From the NCBI GenBank assembly GCA_024710165.1, contig JANJVG010000091.1, positions 1 to 32,810 of the forward strand: a DNA stretch of 32,810 nt. Reading direction: 5' to 3'. The position numbers and the translations under genes were made by a program. The notes below the pieces were generated by a model, which worked only from the letters and a program-made list of their open reading frames with translations, was not told the DNA's origin and ran no database searches. This document shows, piece after piece, positions 16,244 through 26,127 of the stretch. The stretch comes from Burkholderiaceae bacterium. GTDB taxonomy: Bacteria; Pseudomonadota; Gammaproteobacteria; Burkholderiales; Burkholderiaceae_C. Every line of letters starts with the position of its first letter. Within the stretch, counting starts at the first letter, position 1.

Positions 16244-17437
16244 ATGAACATTCTTCGCTTCTCCGATCTGTGCGCCCAGGGCAGTGCCCGTGGCCAGCGC
16301 GTTTTCATCCGTGCCGACCTGAACGTGCCGCTCGATGGCCAGGGCGCCATCACCGAGGACACGCGCATCCGCGCGTCGGTGCCCTGCATCCAGATGGCGC
16401 TCGACGCCGGTGCGGCGGTCATGGTCACCAGCCACCTGGGTCGCCCGACCGAAGGGGCATTCCAGCCAGAGGATTCCCTGGCGCCTGTGGCGGCTCGCCT
16501 GTCCAGCCTGCTGGGCCGTGAGGTGCCACTGGTGGCCGACTGGGTCGAGGGTGTGTCGGTGCAGCCGGGCCAGGTCGTTCTGCTGGAGAATTGCCGTGTC
16601 AACGTGGGCGAGAAAAAAAACAGTGAAGCCCTGGCACGCAAGCTGGCGGCGCTGTGCGATATTTTTGTCAACGATGCCTTCGGCACGGCCCACCGGGCCG
16701 AAGGGACGACCTACGGCATCGCCCAGTTTGCCCCTGTAGCCTGTGCCGGCCCGTTGCTGGCTGCCGAAATCGATGCCATCACCCAGGCGCTGGCCAACCC
16801 CAGGCGCCCCCTGGCCGCCATCGTGGCGGGCTCCAAGGTGTCCACCAAGCTCACCATCCTGCAAAGCCTGGCAAAGAACGTGGACCAGCTGATCGTCGGC
16901 GGTGGCATCGCCAACACCTTCATGCTGGCAGCGGGCCTGCCCATCGGCAAGAGCCTGGCTGAACCCGGCTTGATCGATGAAGCACGTGCGGTGATGCAGG
17001 CCATGAAGGCCCGCGGTGCCGAGGTGCCCATTCCCACTGATGTGGTTACGGCCAAGACCTTTGCCGCCGATGCGGCGGCGGTTGTCAAGGCAGCTGCCGA
17101 TGTGCAAGACGATGACCTGATTCTGGACATCGGCCCCGAGACGGCACATCGTCTGGCGGCCCAGCTCATGCAGGCGGGCACCATTGTCTGGAACGGCCCG
17201 GTGGGGGTTTTCGAATTTGCCCCGTTTGAAAATGGAACCCGCACCCTGGCCCAGGCCATCGCCCAATCGCCGGCCTTCAGCATTGCCGGGGGAGGGGACA
17301 CGCTGGCAGCCATCGCCAAATACGGTATCGAGAAAGACGTGGGCTACATCTCGACCGGTGGTGGTGCCTTTCTCGAGGTGCTTGAAGGAAAAACACTGCC
17401 AGCCTTCGAAATTCTTGAAAAGCGAGCCGCGGCCTGA
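16244..17437 (+). CDS. pgk: Phosphoglycerate kinase
   Basis: The 397-aa enzyme interconverts 1,3-bisphosphoglycerate and 3-phosphoglycerate with ADP/ATP in glycolysis. Signatures: [14 protein letters not shown] (PGK N-terminal motif), SHLGRP (substrate binding), the [10 protein letters not shown] segment, GSKVSTK in the nucleotide domain and [13 protein letters not shown] near the C-terminus. ATG 16244 gives the standard N-terminus (MNILRFSDL); in-frame upstream starts at 16190 and 16199 would add residues without homology. A TACAAT at 16195-16200 could be its -10, with no good -35. First of three glycolytic genes pgk-pyk-fba, each separated by 137-169 nt, so they may have separate promoters. 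Confidence 0.97.
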   Translation: MNILRFSDLCAQGSARGQRVFIRADLNVPLDGQGAITEDTRIRASVPCIQMALDAGAAVMVTSHLGRPTEGAFQPEDSLAPVAARLSSLLGREVPLVADWVEGVSVQPGQVVLLENCRVNVGEKKNSEALARKLAALCDIFVNDAFGTAHRAEGTTYGIAQFAPVACAGPLLAAEIDAITQALANPRRPLAAIVAGSKVSTKLTILQSLAKNVDQLIVGGGIANTFMLAAGLPIGKSLAEPGLIDEARAVMQAMKARGAEVPIPTDVVTAKTFAADAAAVVKAAADVQDDDLILDIGPETAHRLAAQLMQAGTIVWNGPVGVFEFAPFENGTRTLAQAIAQSPAFSIAGGGDTLAAIAKYGIEKDVGYISTGGGAFLEVLEGKTLPAFEILEKRAAA

Positions 17438-17538
17438 ATTCAGCGGTCACGGTGCGTTGTGTAATGCCCGTGATCAAGTCTGGCAGTGTCCATCCGGAGG
17501 ATGTGCTGTGACGTATGACATGCCGGGCTGGGGACCGC

Positions 17539-17554
17539 GTTACCGGTTTGTAAC
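17539..17554 (+). promoter_or_regulatory. Candidate operator upstream of pyk (motif shared with fba)
   Basis: GTTACCGGTTTGTAAC has perfect 5-bp inverted ends GTTAC/GTAAC with a 6-nt centre. It matches the minus strand of the site upstream of fba (19113-19128) at 13 of 16 positions. It lies 52 nt before the pyk ATG, just ahead of an A-rich stretch (TAAAAA 17565-17570) that could be a -10. Confidence 0.45.
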
Positions 17555-17606
17555 TGCTTTCGTGTAAAAATTGAAACCTGATTACATTTCCGGAAAGAAG
17601 CCTTCC

Positions 17607-19043
17607 ATGACGCAGCGCCGAGCCACCAAAATTGTTGCCACCTTGGGTCCGGCCTCCAGCGATGTGCTGCTGCTCGAGAAAATGATCACGGCAGGCGTCA
17701 ATGTGGTGCGCCTGAATTTCAGTCACGGTGTTGCGCAGGATCACATCGACCGGGCGCTGATGGTGCGGGAGGCCGCGCAACGGGCCGGTCGGGAGGTTGC
17801 CATCATGGCAGACCTCCAGGGGCCCAAAATCCGGGTTGGCAAATTTGCGCAGGGCCGGGTGATGCTGGAGGCCGGAGCGCCTTTTGTGCTCGATGCGTCG
17901 CGGACCGAGCCGGGCGACCAGGAGGGGGTTGGGCTCGATTACAAGGAACTGCCGCGCGACACCCGTGCCGGGGATGTTCTGCTGCTCAATGACGGACTGA
18001 TTGTTCTGGTGGTGGATGCGGTGCGTGGTGAGGCGGTGCACACCACGGTCAAAATCGGTGGCGAACTCTCCAACAACAAAGGCATCAACAAGCAGGGTGG
18101 CGGCTTGACGGCCCCTGCCCTGACGGCCAAGGATATGGACGATATTCGCACTGCCATGAGCCTGCAGGCCGATTATGTGGCGGTGAGTTTCCCGAAAAAT
18201 GCCACCGATATGGAGATGGCCCGCCAGCTGTGCAATGTGGCGGCGGCGCCTTTCAAACACCGTCCGGGGCTGATTGCGAAGATCGAGCGGGCCGAGGCCA
18301 TTCCGCGGCTGGAGGAGATTCTTCGGGCCAGCGACGGCATCATGGTGGCGCGGGGTGATCTGGCGGTCGAGGTGGGCAATGCGGTGGTTCCGGCGCTCCA
18401 GAAGAAGATGATCCGGATGGCCAGGGATATGGACAAGGTCGTCATCACGGCAACGCAGATGATGGAAAGCATGATCACCAACCCCGTGCCAACGCGGGCC
18501 GAGGTCAGCGATGTGGCCAATGCGGTGCTGGACGGGACCGATGCCGTCATGCTCAGCGCCGAGACGGCTGCAGGCAGGTACCCACTGGAGACCGTGCTGG
18601 AGATGGCGAAGATCTGCGCAGCGGCGGAGGCCGCAGAAGATGCGCAGCTGGATGCGGATTTTTCGGGGCGCACCTTCACCAGCATCGACCAGTCCATTGC
18701 CATGGGGGCGTTGTTCACCGCGCACCACCTTGGTGCCAAGGCGATTGTGGCTATGACCGACAGTGGCTCCACCGCCCTGTGGATGAGTCGCCACCGCATT
18801 CACATCCCGATCTACGCCTTGACCCCCAAGGTCGCCACGCAGCGGCGCATGGCGCTGTATCGCAACGTGCGCCCCCTGCTCATGGACACCAGTGCAGACC
18901 GCGATACGGCGCTGGACCAGGCCGAGCGCCACCTCAAGATGCGCAACATCGTCAGCAGCGGCGACGTCTATGCCATCACCTGCGGCGAGCCCATGGGTGC
19001 ACCCGGTGGCACCAACATGCTGAAAATCTGCCGAGCCACCTGA
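17607..19043 (+). CDS. pyk: Pyruvate kinase
   Basis: The 478-aa enzyme converts phosphoenolpyruvate and ADP to pyruvate and ATP. Signatures: [14 protein letters not shown] at the N-terminus, [11 protein letters not shown], the B-domain hinge at [12 protein letters not shown], the catalytic [23 protein letters not shown], and the [20 protein letters not shown] block. Length agrees with the type II enzyme. GGAAAG (17591-17596) precedes ATG 17607; a TTG at 17571 in the same frame is unlikely. The candidate regulatory palindrome at 17539-17554 lies upstream, and the same motif is found before fba. Confidence 0.97.
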   Translation: MTQRRATKIVATLGPASSDVLLLEKMITAGVNVVRLNFSHGVAQDHIDRALMVREAAQRAGREVAIMADLQGPKIRVGKFAQGRVMLEAGAPFVLDASRTEPGDQEGVGLDYKELPRDTRAGDVLLLNDGLIVLVVDAVRGEAVHTTVKIGGELSNNKGINKQGGGLTAPALTAKDMDDIRTAMSLQADYVAVSFPKNATDMEMARQLCNVAAAPFKHRPGLIAKIERAEAIPRLEEILRASDGIMVARGDLAVEVGNAVVPALQKKMIRMARDMDKVVITATQMMESMITNPVPTRAEVSDVANAVLDGTDAVMLSAETAAGRYPLETVLEMAKICAAAEAAEDAQLDADFSGRTFTSIDQSIAMGALFTAHHLGAKAIVAMTDSGSTALWMSRHRIHIPIYALTPKVATQRRMALYRNVRPLLMDTSADRDTALDQAERHLKMRNIVSSGDVYAITCGEPMGAPGGTNMLKICRAT

Positions 19044-19101
19044 GACACTCAGGGCTGGTGCCGGGTGGGTTCGGTGACGGCGGGAGCGGGGGCAGAGGTC
19101 G

Positions 19102-19107
19102 TAAAAT
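19102..19107 (+). promoter_or_regulatory. Possible -10 element of fba
   Basis: TAAAAT lies 74 nt before the fba start. No clear -35 is seen at 16-18 nt. The shared pyk/fba motif (19113-19128) would cover the transcription start site, a position expected of a repressor operator. Confidence 0.4.
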
Positions 19108-19112
19108 CATGG

Positions 19113-19128
19113 GTTACAAGGCGGTTAC
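19113..19128 (-). promoter_or_regulatory. Candidate operator upstream of fba (motif shared with pyk)
   Basis: On the minus strand this reads GTAACCGCCTTGTAAC, identical to the pyk site at 13 of 16 positions. On the plus strand it is seen as two GTTAC half-sites 11 bp apart, one helical turn. No regulator can be named from the sequence. Confidence 0.4.
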
Positions 19129-19180
19129 CTCCGCTTCGTCTCCCTTTTGTCTGCCCCTTCAACCTGAATGGATCACCACC

Positions 19181-20245
19181 ATGCCTCTCGTCTCGATGCG
19201 CGAACTGCTCGACCATGCCGCCAGCAATGGCTATGGCATCCCTGCCTTCAACGTCAACAACCTGGAGCAGGTCCAGGCCGTGATGGCCGCCGCCGACGAG
19301 GTGGGAGCGCCGGTCATCCTGCAGGCCAGCGCCGGTGCGCGCAAGTACGCGGGTGAGAGCTTCATCAAACACCTGATCCAGGCTGCCTGCGAGGCGTATC
19401 CCCATATTCCACTGGTCATGCACCAGGATCATGGCACCTCGCCTGCGATCTGTCAGGGAGCGATTGATCTGGGATTCGGGTCGGTGATGATGGACGGCTC
19501 GCTGATGGAAGATGGCAAGACGCCCGCCTCGTTTGACTACAACGTGGACGTGACCCGCAAGGTCGTCGCGATGGCACACAAACTGGGTGTGACTGTGGAG
19601 GGCGAACTCGGTTGCCTTGGCTCGCTGGAAACCGGTGAAGCTGGAGAGGAAGACGGCGTGGGTGCCGTTGGCAAGCTGGACCACAGCCAGATGCTCACGG
19701 ATCCTGAAGAAGCCGCGCAATTCGTCCAGGCAACGCAGCTCGATGCGCTAGCCATCGCCATCGGCACCAGCCACGGCGCTTACAAGTTCACCCGTCCGCC
19801 CACCGGTGATGTGCTGGCGATCAGCCGTGTCAAGGAAATCAACGCCCGCATTCCCAATACCCACCTGGTGATGCACGGCTCGTCGTCCGTGCCGCAGGAT
19901 TTGCTGGCCATCATCAACCAGTACGGCGGCAAGATGAAGGAAACCTACGGCGTACCCGTCTCGGAGATCCAGGAGGCCATCAAGTACGGCGTGCGCAAGA
20001 TCAATATCGACACCGACATCCGCCTCGCCATGACCGGCGCAGTGCGCAAGTTCATGGCCGAAAACCCGGACAAGTTCGATGCCCGCGAGTGGCTCAAGCC
20101 CGCACGCGAAGCCGCCAAAGCCATTTGCAAGCAACGCTACCTCGAGTTCGGTTGTGAAGGCCAGGGCGGAAAAATCGGGGGGGTGTCTCTGGCAGTGATG
20201 GCGCAGAAGTACGCAGCGGGTGAACTGGCACAGTTGGTGAACTGA
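19181..20245 (+). CDS. fba: Fructose-bisphosphate aldolase, class II (Calvin-type subgroup)
   Basis: The 354-aa zinc aldolase cleaves or forms fructose 1,6-bisphosphate. It has [15 protein letters not shown], the zinc-ligand segment [38 protein letters not shown] with its insert, [12 protein letters not shown] and [11 protein letters not shown]. The roughly 350-aa length and the [17 protein letters not shown] insert match the class II subgroup found in beta-proteobacteria and in Calvin-cycle operons; no Calvin-cycle gene is present here, so a glycolytic/gluconeogenic role is assumed. ATG 19181 gives the canonical [13 protein letters not shown] start. A strong intrinsic terminator follows 20 nt after the stop. 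Confidence 0.97.
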   Translation: MPLVSMRELLDHAASNGYGIPAFNVNNLEQVQAVMAAADEVGAPVILQASAGARKYAGESFIKHLIQAACEAYPHIPLVMHQDHGTSPAICQGAIDLGFGSVMMDGSLMEDGKTPASFDYNVDVTRKVVAMAHKLGVTVEGELGCLGSLETGEAGEEDGVGAVGKLDHSQMLTDPEEAAQFVQATQLDALAIAIGTSHGAYKFTRPPTGDVLAISRVKEINARIPNTHLVMHGSSSVPQDLLAIINQYGGKMKETYGVPVSEIQEAIKYGVRKINIDTDIRLAMTGAVRKFMAENPDKFDAREWLKPAREAAKAICKQRYLEFGCEGQGGKIGGVSLAVMAQKYAAGELAQLVN

Positions 20246-20265
20246 AACAAGCGCAGTTCGACAGG

Positions 20266-20300
20266 GCAAACCGGCAGCGTGAGGGCTGCCGGTTTGCTTT
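20266..20300 (+). terminator. Rho-independent terminator after fba
   Basis: GCAAACCGGCAGC (20266-20278) and GCTGCCGGTTTGC (20285-20297) form a perfect 13-bp stem around a 6-nt loop, followed by a short T-run (20298-20300). It lies 21 nt after the fba stop, marking the end of the pgk-pyk-fba block and separating it from pntAB. Confidence 0.85.
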
Positions 20301-20473
20301 GAGGCGTCCTCTCCACGCAGGGTGTGTCCGGTACACGATAGCACCGCAGGTTTCTTCATGTAAGCTCACGGTCAGTTAATGCGGTGGGTCAGTGAGGCGC
20401 GGCCTTGCTCACCGTTTTTGCAAGCCCTCTTGCGGTTTGCACAACGATTACGAAACTTGGAGGAGATCACTCT

Positions 20474-22081
20474 ATGCAGTCAAACCCAGTCCCACCAGCA
20501 CAGCGCATCGGCGTGCCCAAGGAAACATTCCATGGTGAAAAGCGCGTGGCCACCGTGCCCGATGTGGTGGAAAAGCTCATCAAGCTCGGTTTCAACGTCG
20601 CGGTTGAATCGGGCGCCGGCGATGCGGCCCATTTCAGTGATGATGCCTACCGTGCTGTCGGTGCCGAGGTGTTGCCGGATGCGGCAGCGCTGTGGGCTGC
20701 TTCGGACATCGTGCTCAAGGTGCGCCCGCCCAGCAGCGACGAAGTGGCGCTGATGCGCGATGGCGGTACGTTGATCGGTTTTGTCTGGCCCGCCCAGAAC
20801 CCGGAACTGATGCAGCAACTCGCTGCCAGGAACGCCACAGTGCTGGCCATTGACTGCCTGCCACGCACCCTGAGCCGTGCACAGAAGATGGACGCGCTGA
20901 CGTCCACTGCGGGCGTGAGCGGCTACCGCGCCGTCATCGAGGCGGCGAATGCCTTCGGCCGCTATTTCAACGGCCAGATCACGGCGGCGGGCAAGGTGCC
21001 CCCGGCCAAGGTATTCATCGCAGGTGCGGGCGTGGCGGGCTTGGCTGCCATCGGAACGGCAGCCAACCTGGGCGCCATCGTGCGGGCCAACGATACGCGC
21101 GCCGAGGTGGCTGACCAGGTCAAGTCGCTGGGCGGTGAGTTCGTCAAGGTGGACTATGAAGAAGAGGGCTCGGGCGGTGGCGGCTACGCCAAGGTGATGA
21201 GCGAGGGCTTCCAGGCTGCACAACGCCAGATGTACGCCACCCAGGCCAAGGACGCGGACATCATCATCACGACGGCCCTGATCCCCGGCAAGCCGGCGCC
21301 CAAGCTCATCACTGCCGAGATGGTGCAGTCGATGAAGCCGGGCAGCGTGATCGTGGACATGGCGGCCGAGCAGGGCGGCAACTGCGAACTGACCGTGCCC
21401 GGCGAGGCCGTGGTGCGCCACGGCGTGACCATCATCGGTTACACCGATCTGGCTTCGCGTCTGGCCAAACAGTCGTCCACGCTGTATGCCACCAATCTCA
21501 TGCGCCTGATCGAGGAGTTGTGCAAGGCCAAGGACGGCGTGGCCGTGGTCAACATGGAAGACGACGCCATCCGTGGCCTGACGGTCATCAAGGAGGGCGC
21601 CATCACCTGGCCCGCTCCGCCCCTCAAACAGGCTCCGGCGCCCGCCCCCAAACCCGCAGCCGCTCCGGTGGAGCAGAAAAAGGGCGGCCACGGGCACGGC
21701 AGTAGCGGCCCCTTGCCCGCCAAGACCCTGGCCATCATTTTTGCCGTGGCGGCCGTGGCCTTCTGGTTCATTGGTGCCTATGCGCCTGCGGCCTTCCTGG
21801 GGCACTTCACGGTGTTCGTGCTGGCCTGCTTCATCGGCTACATGGTGGTATGGAACGTCACACCCGCGCTGCATACGCCGCTGATGAGCGTGACCAACGC
21901 CATTTCCAGCATCATCGCCATCGGCGCGCTGGTGCAGATCGCGCCGCCCGAAGCGGGCGTCAATGGGCGCCCCGACGGGCTGATCCTCTGGCTGGCCTTT
22001 GCCGCCATTGTGCTCACCGCTGTCAACATGTTCGGCGGATTCGCCGTGACGCGCCGCATGCTCGCCATGTTCCGCCGATAA
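20474..22081 (+). CDS. pntA: NAD(P) transhydrogenase subunit alpha (PntA, full-length)
   Basis: The 535-aa subunit of the proton-translocating transhydrogenase helps drive hydride transfer from NADH to NADP+. The NAD-binding domain I (about 1-375) starts with RIGVPKET and includes [18 protein letters not shown] and [20 protein letters not shown]. An Ala/Pro-rich linker (about 379-409, ending in a His/Gly patch) joins it to four membrane helices (about 416-535). This is the undivided E. coli-type alpha subunit (510 aa there), not the split PntAA/PntAB form. GGAGGAGAT (20459-20467) is a strong ribosome site before ATG 20474; an upstream in-frame start at 20405 lacks one. pntB follows after 38 nt. 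Confidence 0.96.
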   Translation: MQSNPVPPAQRIGVPKETFHGEKRVATVPDVVEKLIKLGFNVAVESGAGDAAHFSDDAYRAVGAEVLPDAAALWAASDIVLKVRPPSSDEVALMRDGGTLIGFVWPAQNPELMQQLAARNATVLAIDCLPRTLSRAQKMDALTSTAGVSGYRAVIEAANAFGRYFNGQITAAGKVPPAKVFIAGAGVAGLAAIGTAANLGAIVRANDTRAEVADQVKSLGGEFVKVDYEEEGSGGGGYAKVMSEGFQAAQRQMYATQAKDADIIITTALIPGKPAPKLITAEMVQSMKPGSVIVDMAAEQGGNCELTVPGEAVVRHGVTIIGYTDLASRLAKQSSTLYATNLMRLIEELCKAKDGVAVVNMEDDAIRGLTVIKEGAITWPAPPLKQAPAPAPKPAAAPVEQKKGGHGHGSSGPLPAKTLAIIFAVAAVAFWFIGAYAPAAFLGHFTVFVLACFIGYMVVWNVTPALHTPLMSVTNAISSIIAIGALVQIAPPEAGVNGRPDGLILWLAFAAIVLTAVNMFGGFAVTRRMLAMFRR

Positions 22082-22119
22082 GAACGAGACACAACCAGAA
22101 CACGCAAGGAAAGATGCTC

Positions 22120-23535
22120 ATGTCCCAAAGTCTCGCCACGGTGGCCTATCTTGGCGCCGCCATTCTCTTTATCCTGAGCCTGGGTGGATTGTCCAACCCG
22201 GAAACCTCGCGCCGCGGCAACCTGTTCGGCATGGTCGGCATGGCGCTGGCCGTGCTGGCCACGGTGTTCGGCCCGCGCGTCAGTCCCATGGGCGTCGCCT
22301 GGATCGTCGGTGCGCTGGTGGTGGGCGGTGGTATTGGCCTGTACGCCGCCAAGGTCGTGAAGATGACCCAGATGCCCGAGCTGGTCGCGCTCATGCACAG
22401 CCTGGTGGGTCTGGCGGCCTGCCTGGTCGGCTTTGCCAGCTATGTGGATACCTCGATCCAGCTGCAGGGCGCGGAGAAGGTCATCCACGAGGTGGAAATC
22501 TACGTCGGCATCCTGATCGGCGCTGTGACCTTCTCGGGCTCGCTGATTGCGTTCGGCAAGCTCAACGGCAAGATCGGCGGCAAGCCGCTGCTGCTGCCCG
22601 CGCGCCACTGGATGAATCTGGTCGGCCTGCTGGTGGTGATCTGGTTCGGTCGGGAGTTCGTTCACGCATCCACGGTGGCCGAAGGCATGCTGCCGCTGAT
22701 CGTGATGACCGTGATCGCGCTGCTGTTCGGCATCCACATGGTCATGGCCATTGGTGGTGCCGACATGCCGGTGGTGGTGTCCATGCTCAACAGCTACTCG
22801 GGCTGGGCCGCTGCGGCCACGGGCTTCATGCTGGGCAACGACCTGCTGATCGTGACCGGCGCGCTGGTCGGCTCCTCGGGTGCCATCCTGTCGTACATCA
22901 TGTGCAACGCAATGAACCGCAACTTCATCAGCGTGATCGCGGGTGGCTTTGGCTCCGGTGGCGGTTCGACGCCCGCCCCATCGGGCGAAGCGGCCGAGCC
23001 GCAGGGTGAGGTGGTGCCGGTGAGCGCTGCCGAGACGGCCGAACTGCTGCGCGATGCCAAGAGCGTCATCATCGTGCCGGGTTACGGCATGGCCGTGGCG
23101 CAGGCACAGCACACGGTGTACGAGATCACCAAGACCCTGCGTGAAAAGGGCGTGAATGTGCGTTTCGGCATCCACCCGGTCGCGGGCCGCATGCCGGGCC
23201 ACATGAACGTGCTGCTGGCCGAGGCCAAGGTGCCCTACGACATCGTGATGGAGATGGACGAGATCAACGAGGACTTCCCGGACACCGATGTGGTCATGGT
23301 CATTGGCGCCAACGACATCGTGAACCCCAGCGCCCTCGAAGACCCGGGCAGCCCCATTGCCGGCATGCCGGTGCTCGAGGTGTGGAAGGCCAAGACCTCG
23401 ATCGTGATGAAGCGCTCGATGGCCTCGGGCTATGCCGGGGTGGACAACCCGCTCTTCTACAAGGAGAACAACCGCATGCTGTTTGGCGACGCCAAAAAAA
23501 TGCTTGACGAGGTGCTTGGAGCACTCAAGGGCTGA
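22120..23535 (+). CDS. pntB: NAD(P) transhydrogenase subunit beta (PntB)
   Basis: The 471-aa partner of PntA has about nine membrane helices in residues 1-275 (starting [22 protein letters not shown]). A Gly/Pro linker ([15 protein letters not shown]) follows, and then the soluble NADP(H)-binding domain III at about 290-471 with [35 protein letters not shown] and [12 protein letters not shown], the classic NADP-binding signatures. AAGGA (22106-22110) is 9 nt before ATG 22120 and only 3 nt before ATG 22114, so 22120 is preferred; the difference is two residues. E. coli PntB is 462 aa. Confidence 0.96.
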   Translation: MSQSLATVAYLGAAILFILSLGGLSNPETSRRGNLFGMVGMALAVLATVFGPRVSPMGVAWIVGALVVGGGIGLYAAKVVKMTQMPELVALMHSLVGLAACLVGFASYVDTSIQLQGAEKVIHEVEIYVGILIGAVTFSGSLIAFGKLNGKIGGKPLLLPARHWMNLVGLLVVIWFGREFVHASTVAEGMLPLIVMTVIALLFGIHMVMAIGGADMPVVVSMLNSYSGWAAAATGFMLGNDLLIVTGALVGSSGAILSYIMCNAMNRNFISVIAGGFGSGGGSTPAPSGEAAEPQGEVVPVSAAETAELLRDAKSVIIVPGYGMAVAQAQHTVYEITKTLREKGVNVRFGIHPVAGRMPGHMNVLLAEAKVPYDIVMEMDEINEDFPDTDVVMVIGANDIVNPSALEDPGSPIAGMPVLEVWKAKTSIVMKRSMASGYAGVDNPLFYKENNRMLFGDAKKMLDEVLGALKG

Positions 23536-23621
23536 CAAGGCATAATCCAGCAGCAAAAAGCACGACCGTGCGGAATGTTCGACACGGGTTGGAAACACGA
23601 TAAAAATCAGGAGACTTGGAG

Positions 23622-25301
23622 ATGACCGACCGCATTTGGCTCAAGAGCTACCCGTCTGGCGTTCCCGCCGATATCGACCCTTCCCAGTACCCGTCGCTTG
23701 TGGCGCTGATGGAAGAGGCCTTCCACAAGTACGGTAACCGGGTGGCGTACAGCTTCATGGGCAAGGAAATCACCTATGCCCAGACAGAGTCGCTGAGCAA
23801 CGCCTTTGCCACCTACCTGCAGGGCCTGGGCATGGTCAAGGGCGACCGCGTCGCCATCATGATGCCCAACGTGCCACAGTACCCGGTCACGGTGGCGGCC
23901 ATCCTGCGTGCCGGCTATGTGGTGGTGAATGTGAACCCGCTGTACACCCCGCGTGAGCTGGAGCACCAGCTCAAGGACTCGGGCGCCAAGACCATCGTCA
24001 TCATCGAAAACTTTGCCACCACCTTGCAGCAGTGCGTGGCCAACACGCCCGTCAAGCATGTGGTGCTGTGTGCCATGGGCGACCAGCTGGGCCTGATCAA
24101 GGGCGCGCTGGTCAATTACGTGGTGCGCAACGTCAAGAAGATGGTGCCGGAGTTCAATCTGCCCGATGCCGTGCGTTTCAACGAGGCCATTGCGCGTGGT
24201 ACCCGCGGTACCTTCAAGAAGCCGGACATCAAGCCTGACGACATTGCCCTGCTGCAGTACACCGGTGGCACCACGGGCGTCAGCAAGGGCGCCGTGCTGC
24301 TGCACCGCAACGTGATTGCCAACGTGTTGCAGTCCGAGGTATGGAACGAGCCCGTCATGAAGAAGGTGCCCGCCGGCGAGCAGCCCACCAGCATCTGCGC
24401 GCTGCCGCTGTACCACATCTTCGCGTTCACGGTGAACATGATGTTGTCCATGCGCATGGGCGGCAAGACCATCCTGATCCCGAACCCGCGCGATCTGCCC
24501 GCCGTGCTCAAGGAGCTGTCCAAGCACACCTTTCACAGCTTCCCGGCGGTCAACACGCTGTTCAACGGCCTGGCCAACCACCCCGACTTCAACACGGTGA
24601 ACTGGAAGAACCTCAAGGTGTCCGTGGGCGGCGGCATGGCCGTGCAGGGCGCCGTGGCCAAGCTCTGGCTGGACAAGACCGGCTGTCCCATCTGCGAGGG
24701 CTATGGCCTGTCGGAAACCAGTCCCTCGGCCAGTTGCAACCCGGTCACGGCCACCGAGTTCACCGGCACCATTGGCGTGCCGCTGCCCAGCACCTGGATG
24801 AAGCTGCTGGATGACGAAGGCAACACCATCACCGGGCTGGGCCAGCCTGGTGAAATCGCCATCAAGGGGCCGCAGGTCATGGCCGGCTACTGGCAGCGTC
24901 CGGATGAGACCGCCAAGGTCATGACCGAAGACGGCTACTTCAAGACCGGCGACATCGGCGTGATGGATGAACGCGGCTACTTCAAGATCGTGGATCGCAA
25001 GAAAGACATGGTGCTGGTCAGCGGTTTCAATGTCTATCCCAATGAAGTTGAGGAAGTGGTCGCCGCCATGCCGGGCGTGCTCGAGTGCGCCGTGGTCGGT
25101 GTGCCGGACGAGAAGTCGGGCGAGGCGGTCAAACTGGTCATCGTCCGCAAGGACCCCAACCTGACCGAGGAAGCCGTGCGCGAGTTCTGCCGCCATGAGC
25201 TCACGGGCTACAAGCAGCCCAAGGTGGTGGAATTCCGTGAGGAACTGCCCAAGACCCCTGTGGGCAAGATCCTGCGCCGCGAGCTGCGCGACAAGAAGTG
25301 A
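23622..25301 (+). CDS. fadD: Long-chain fatty acid-CoA ligase (FadD-type)
   Basis: The 559-aa ATP-dependent acyl-CoA synthetase activates fatty acids for beta-oxidation. The adenylate-forming signature YTGGTTGVSKGAVLLHRN begins at residue 213. GYGLSETSPSASCNP is the linker/A5 region, GYFKTGDIGVMDERGYFKIVDRKKDM spans A7-A8 with the hinge Asp/Lys, and PKTPVGKILRRELR carries the catalytic C-terminal lysine. Length and N-terminus (DRIWLKSYPSGVP) fit FadD from this family. ATG 23622 has AGGAG (23609-23613) 8 nt upstream. It stands alone between pntB (86 nt) and mtn (76 nt), with no fatty acid regulator visible. Substrate chain length is inferred from family only. Confidence 0.93.
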   Translation: MTDRIWLKSYPSGVPADIDPSQYPSLVALMEEAFHKYGNRVAYSFMGKEITYAQTESLSNAFATYLQGLGMVKGDRVAIMMPNVPQYPVTVAAILRAGYVVVNVNPLYTPRELEHQLKDSGAKTIVIIENFATTLQQCVANTPVKHVVLCAMGDQLGLIKGALVNYVVRNVKKMVPEFNLPDAVRFNEAIARGTRGTFKKPDIKPDDIALLQYTGGTTGVSKGAVLLHRNVIANVLQSEVWNEPVMKKVPAGEQPTSICALPLYHIFAFTVNMMLSMRMGGKTILIPNPRDLPAVLKELSKHTFHSFPAVNTLFNGLANHPDFNTVNWKNLKVSVGGGMAVQGAVAKLWLDKTGCPICEGYGLSETSPSASCNPVTATEFTGTIGVPLPSTWMKLLDDEGNTITGLGQPGEIAIKGPQVMAGYWQRPDETAKVMTEDGYFKTGDIGVMDERGYFKIVDRKKDMVLVSGFNVYPNEVEEVVAAMPGVLECAVVGVPDEKSGEAVKLVIVRKDPNLTEEAVREFCRHELTGYKQPKVVEFREELPKTPVGKILRRELRDKK

Positions 25302-25377
25302 GCCGCCGGGGGTTTTTTGCCCCCGTGCGCCACAATATGGAGCGGCTGCGGCCGCTCTTGCTGTTTCTGGAACCACC

Positions 25378-26127
25378 ATGACCACTGCCATCCTCAGCGC
25401 CCTGCCCGAAGAACAGTCCGGCCTTGTCGACAGCCTGCAGCAGGCGCGCCGCGTGACCCACGCGGGCCGCGCTTTCTGGGAGGGTGAACTACACGGAAAG
25501 CCCGTCGTGCTGGCGCTTTCGGGCATCGGCAAGGTGGCGGCGGCCACCACGGCCACGGTGCTGGCCGAGCGTTTTCGTGTGGCGCGCATCGTCTTCACCG
25601 GGGTGGCCGGTGGCGTGGGCGAAGGGGTGCGGGTGGGTGATGTGGTGGTGGCGCGCGACTATGTACAGCACGACATGGACGCGTCGCCGCTGTTCGCGCG
25701 CTGGCAGGTGCCTGGCTACCCCGGCGTGCGCCTGCCCTGCGATTCGGCGCTATCTGCTCATCTTTCAGGAGCTGTTGGCGCTTGCCTGGAAAGCGCTGGA
25801 GTCGATTTTCATGTCAATCCTGAAGGGCGGCTGCCGCGCTTGCATGAGGGGCTGGTGGCCAGCGGCGACCGCTTCGTGACCTGCGCCCAGGTCTCACGCG
25901 CGCTGCGCGAGCCGCTCGTCGCCGCCGGGCACGACGTGCTGGCCGTGGAGATGGAGGGCGCCGCCGTGGCCCAGGTGTGCCTGGACTACGGCGTACCCTT
26001 TGCCGCCGTGCGTACCATCTCCGACCGTGCCGATGACGACGCGCACGTGGACTTTCCGCTGTTCATACAGACCGTGGCCAGCCGCTACGCCGACCACATC
26101 GTGCGGCATTTGCTCAAATTGCTATAA
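25378..26127 (+). CDS. mtnN: 5'-methylthioadenosine/S-adenosylhomocysteine nucleosidase carrying a repeat-encoded segment
   Basis: The 249-aa protein cleaves adenine from methylthioadenosine and S-adenosylhomocysteine. It has the early Glu pair (LPEEQSG, E11/E12), LSGIGKVAAATTATVLAE, FTGVAGGVGEGVRVGDVVVA, VEMEGAAVAQVC (ribose-contacting Met-Glu) and TISDRADDDA (catalytic Asp). It is about 17 residues longer than E. coli Mtn (232 aa). Residues about 124-147 are encoded by dispersed repeat copy D (25748-25819), lying in a loop between the QVPGYPGVRLPCDSA segment and GLVASGDRF. The stop codon itself lies in a second repeat, copy B. ATG 25378 gives the canonical MTTAILSALPEE start; CACAAT (25331-25336) may be a -10. 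Confidence 0.93.
   Translation: MTTAILSALPEEQSGLVDSLQQARRVTHAGRAFWEGELHGKPVVLALSGIGKVAAATTATVLAERFRVARIVFTGVAGGVGEGVRVGDVVVARDYVQHDMDASPLFARWQVPGYPGVRLPCDSALSAHLSGAVGACLESAGVDFHVNPEGRLPRLHEGLVASGDRFVTCAQVSRALREPLVAAGHDVLAVEMEGAAVAQVCLDYGVPFAAVRTISDRADDDAHVDFPLFIQTVASRYADHIVRHLLKLL
25748..25819 (+). repeat. Dispersed repeat copy D, inside mtn coding sequence
   Basis: After GCTATCTGCTC and an AGGAGC there are exactly 29 nt ending in GAG, as in the other copies. They include GCGCTTGCCTGGAAAGCGC, whose GCGCTT/AAGCGC arms form a perfect hairpin. CGATTTTCATGTCAATCC follows. The open reading frame passes through in a frame different from that used by copy C in fmt. Confidence 0.75.

Noticed and set aside
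25306..25328. G5-T6-C5 hairpin after fadD as an intrinsic terminator
   Set aside because: The T-run lies in the loop instead of after the stem, so it does not have terminator form; kept as unassigned.
21838..25598. Long minus-strand open frames (586 and 663 codons) across pntB and fadD
   Set aside because: Same antisense pattern as above; the plus-strand genes are clearly real.
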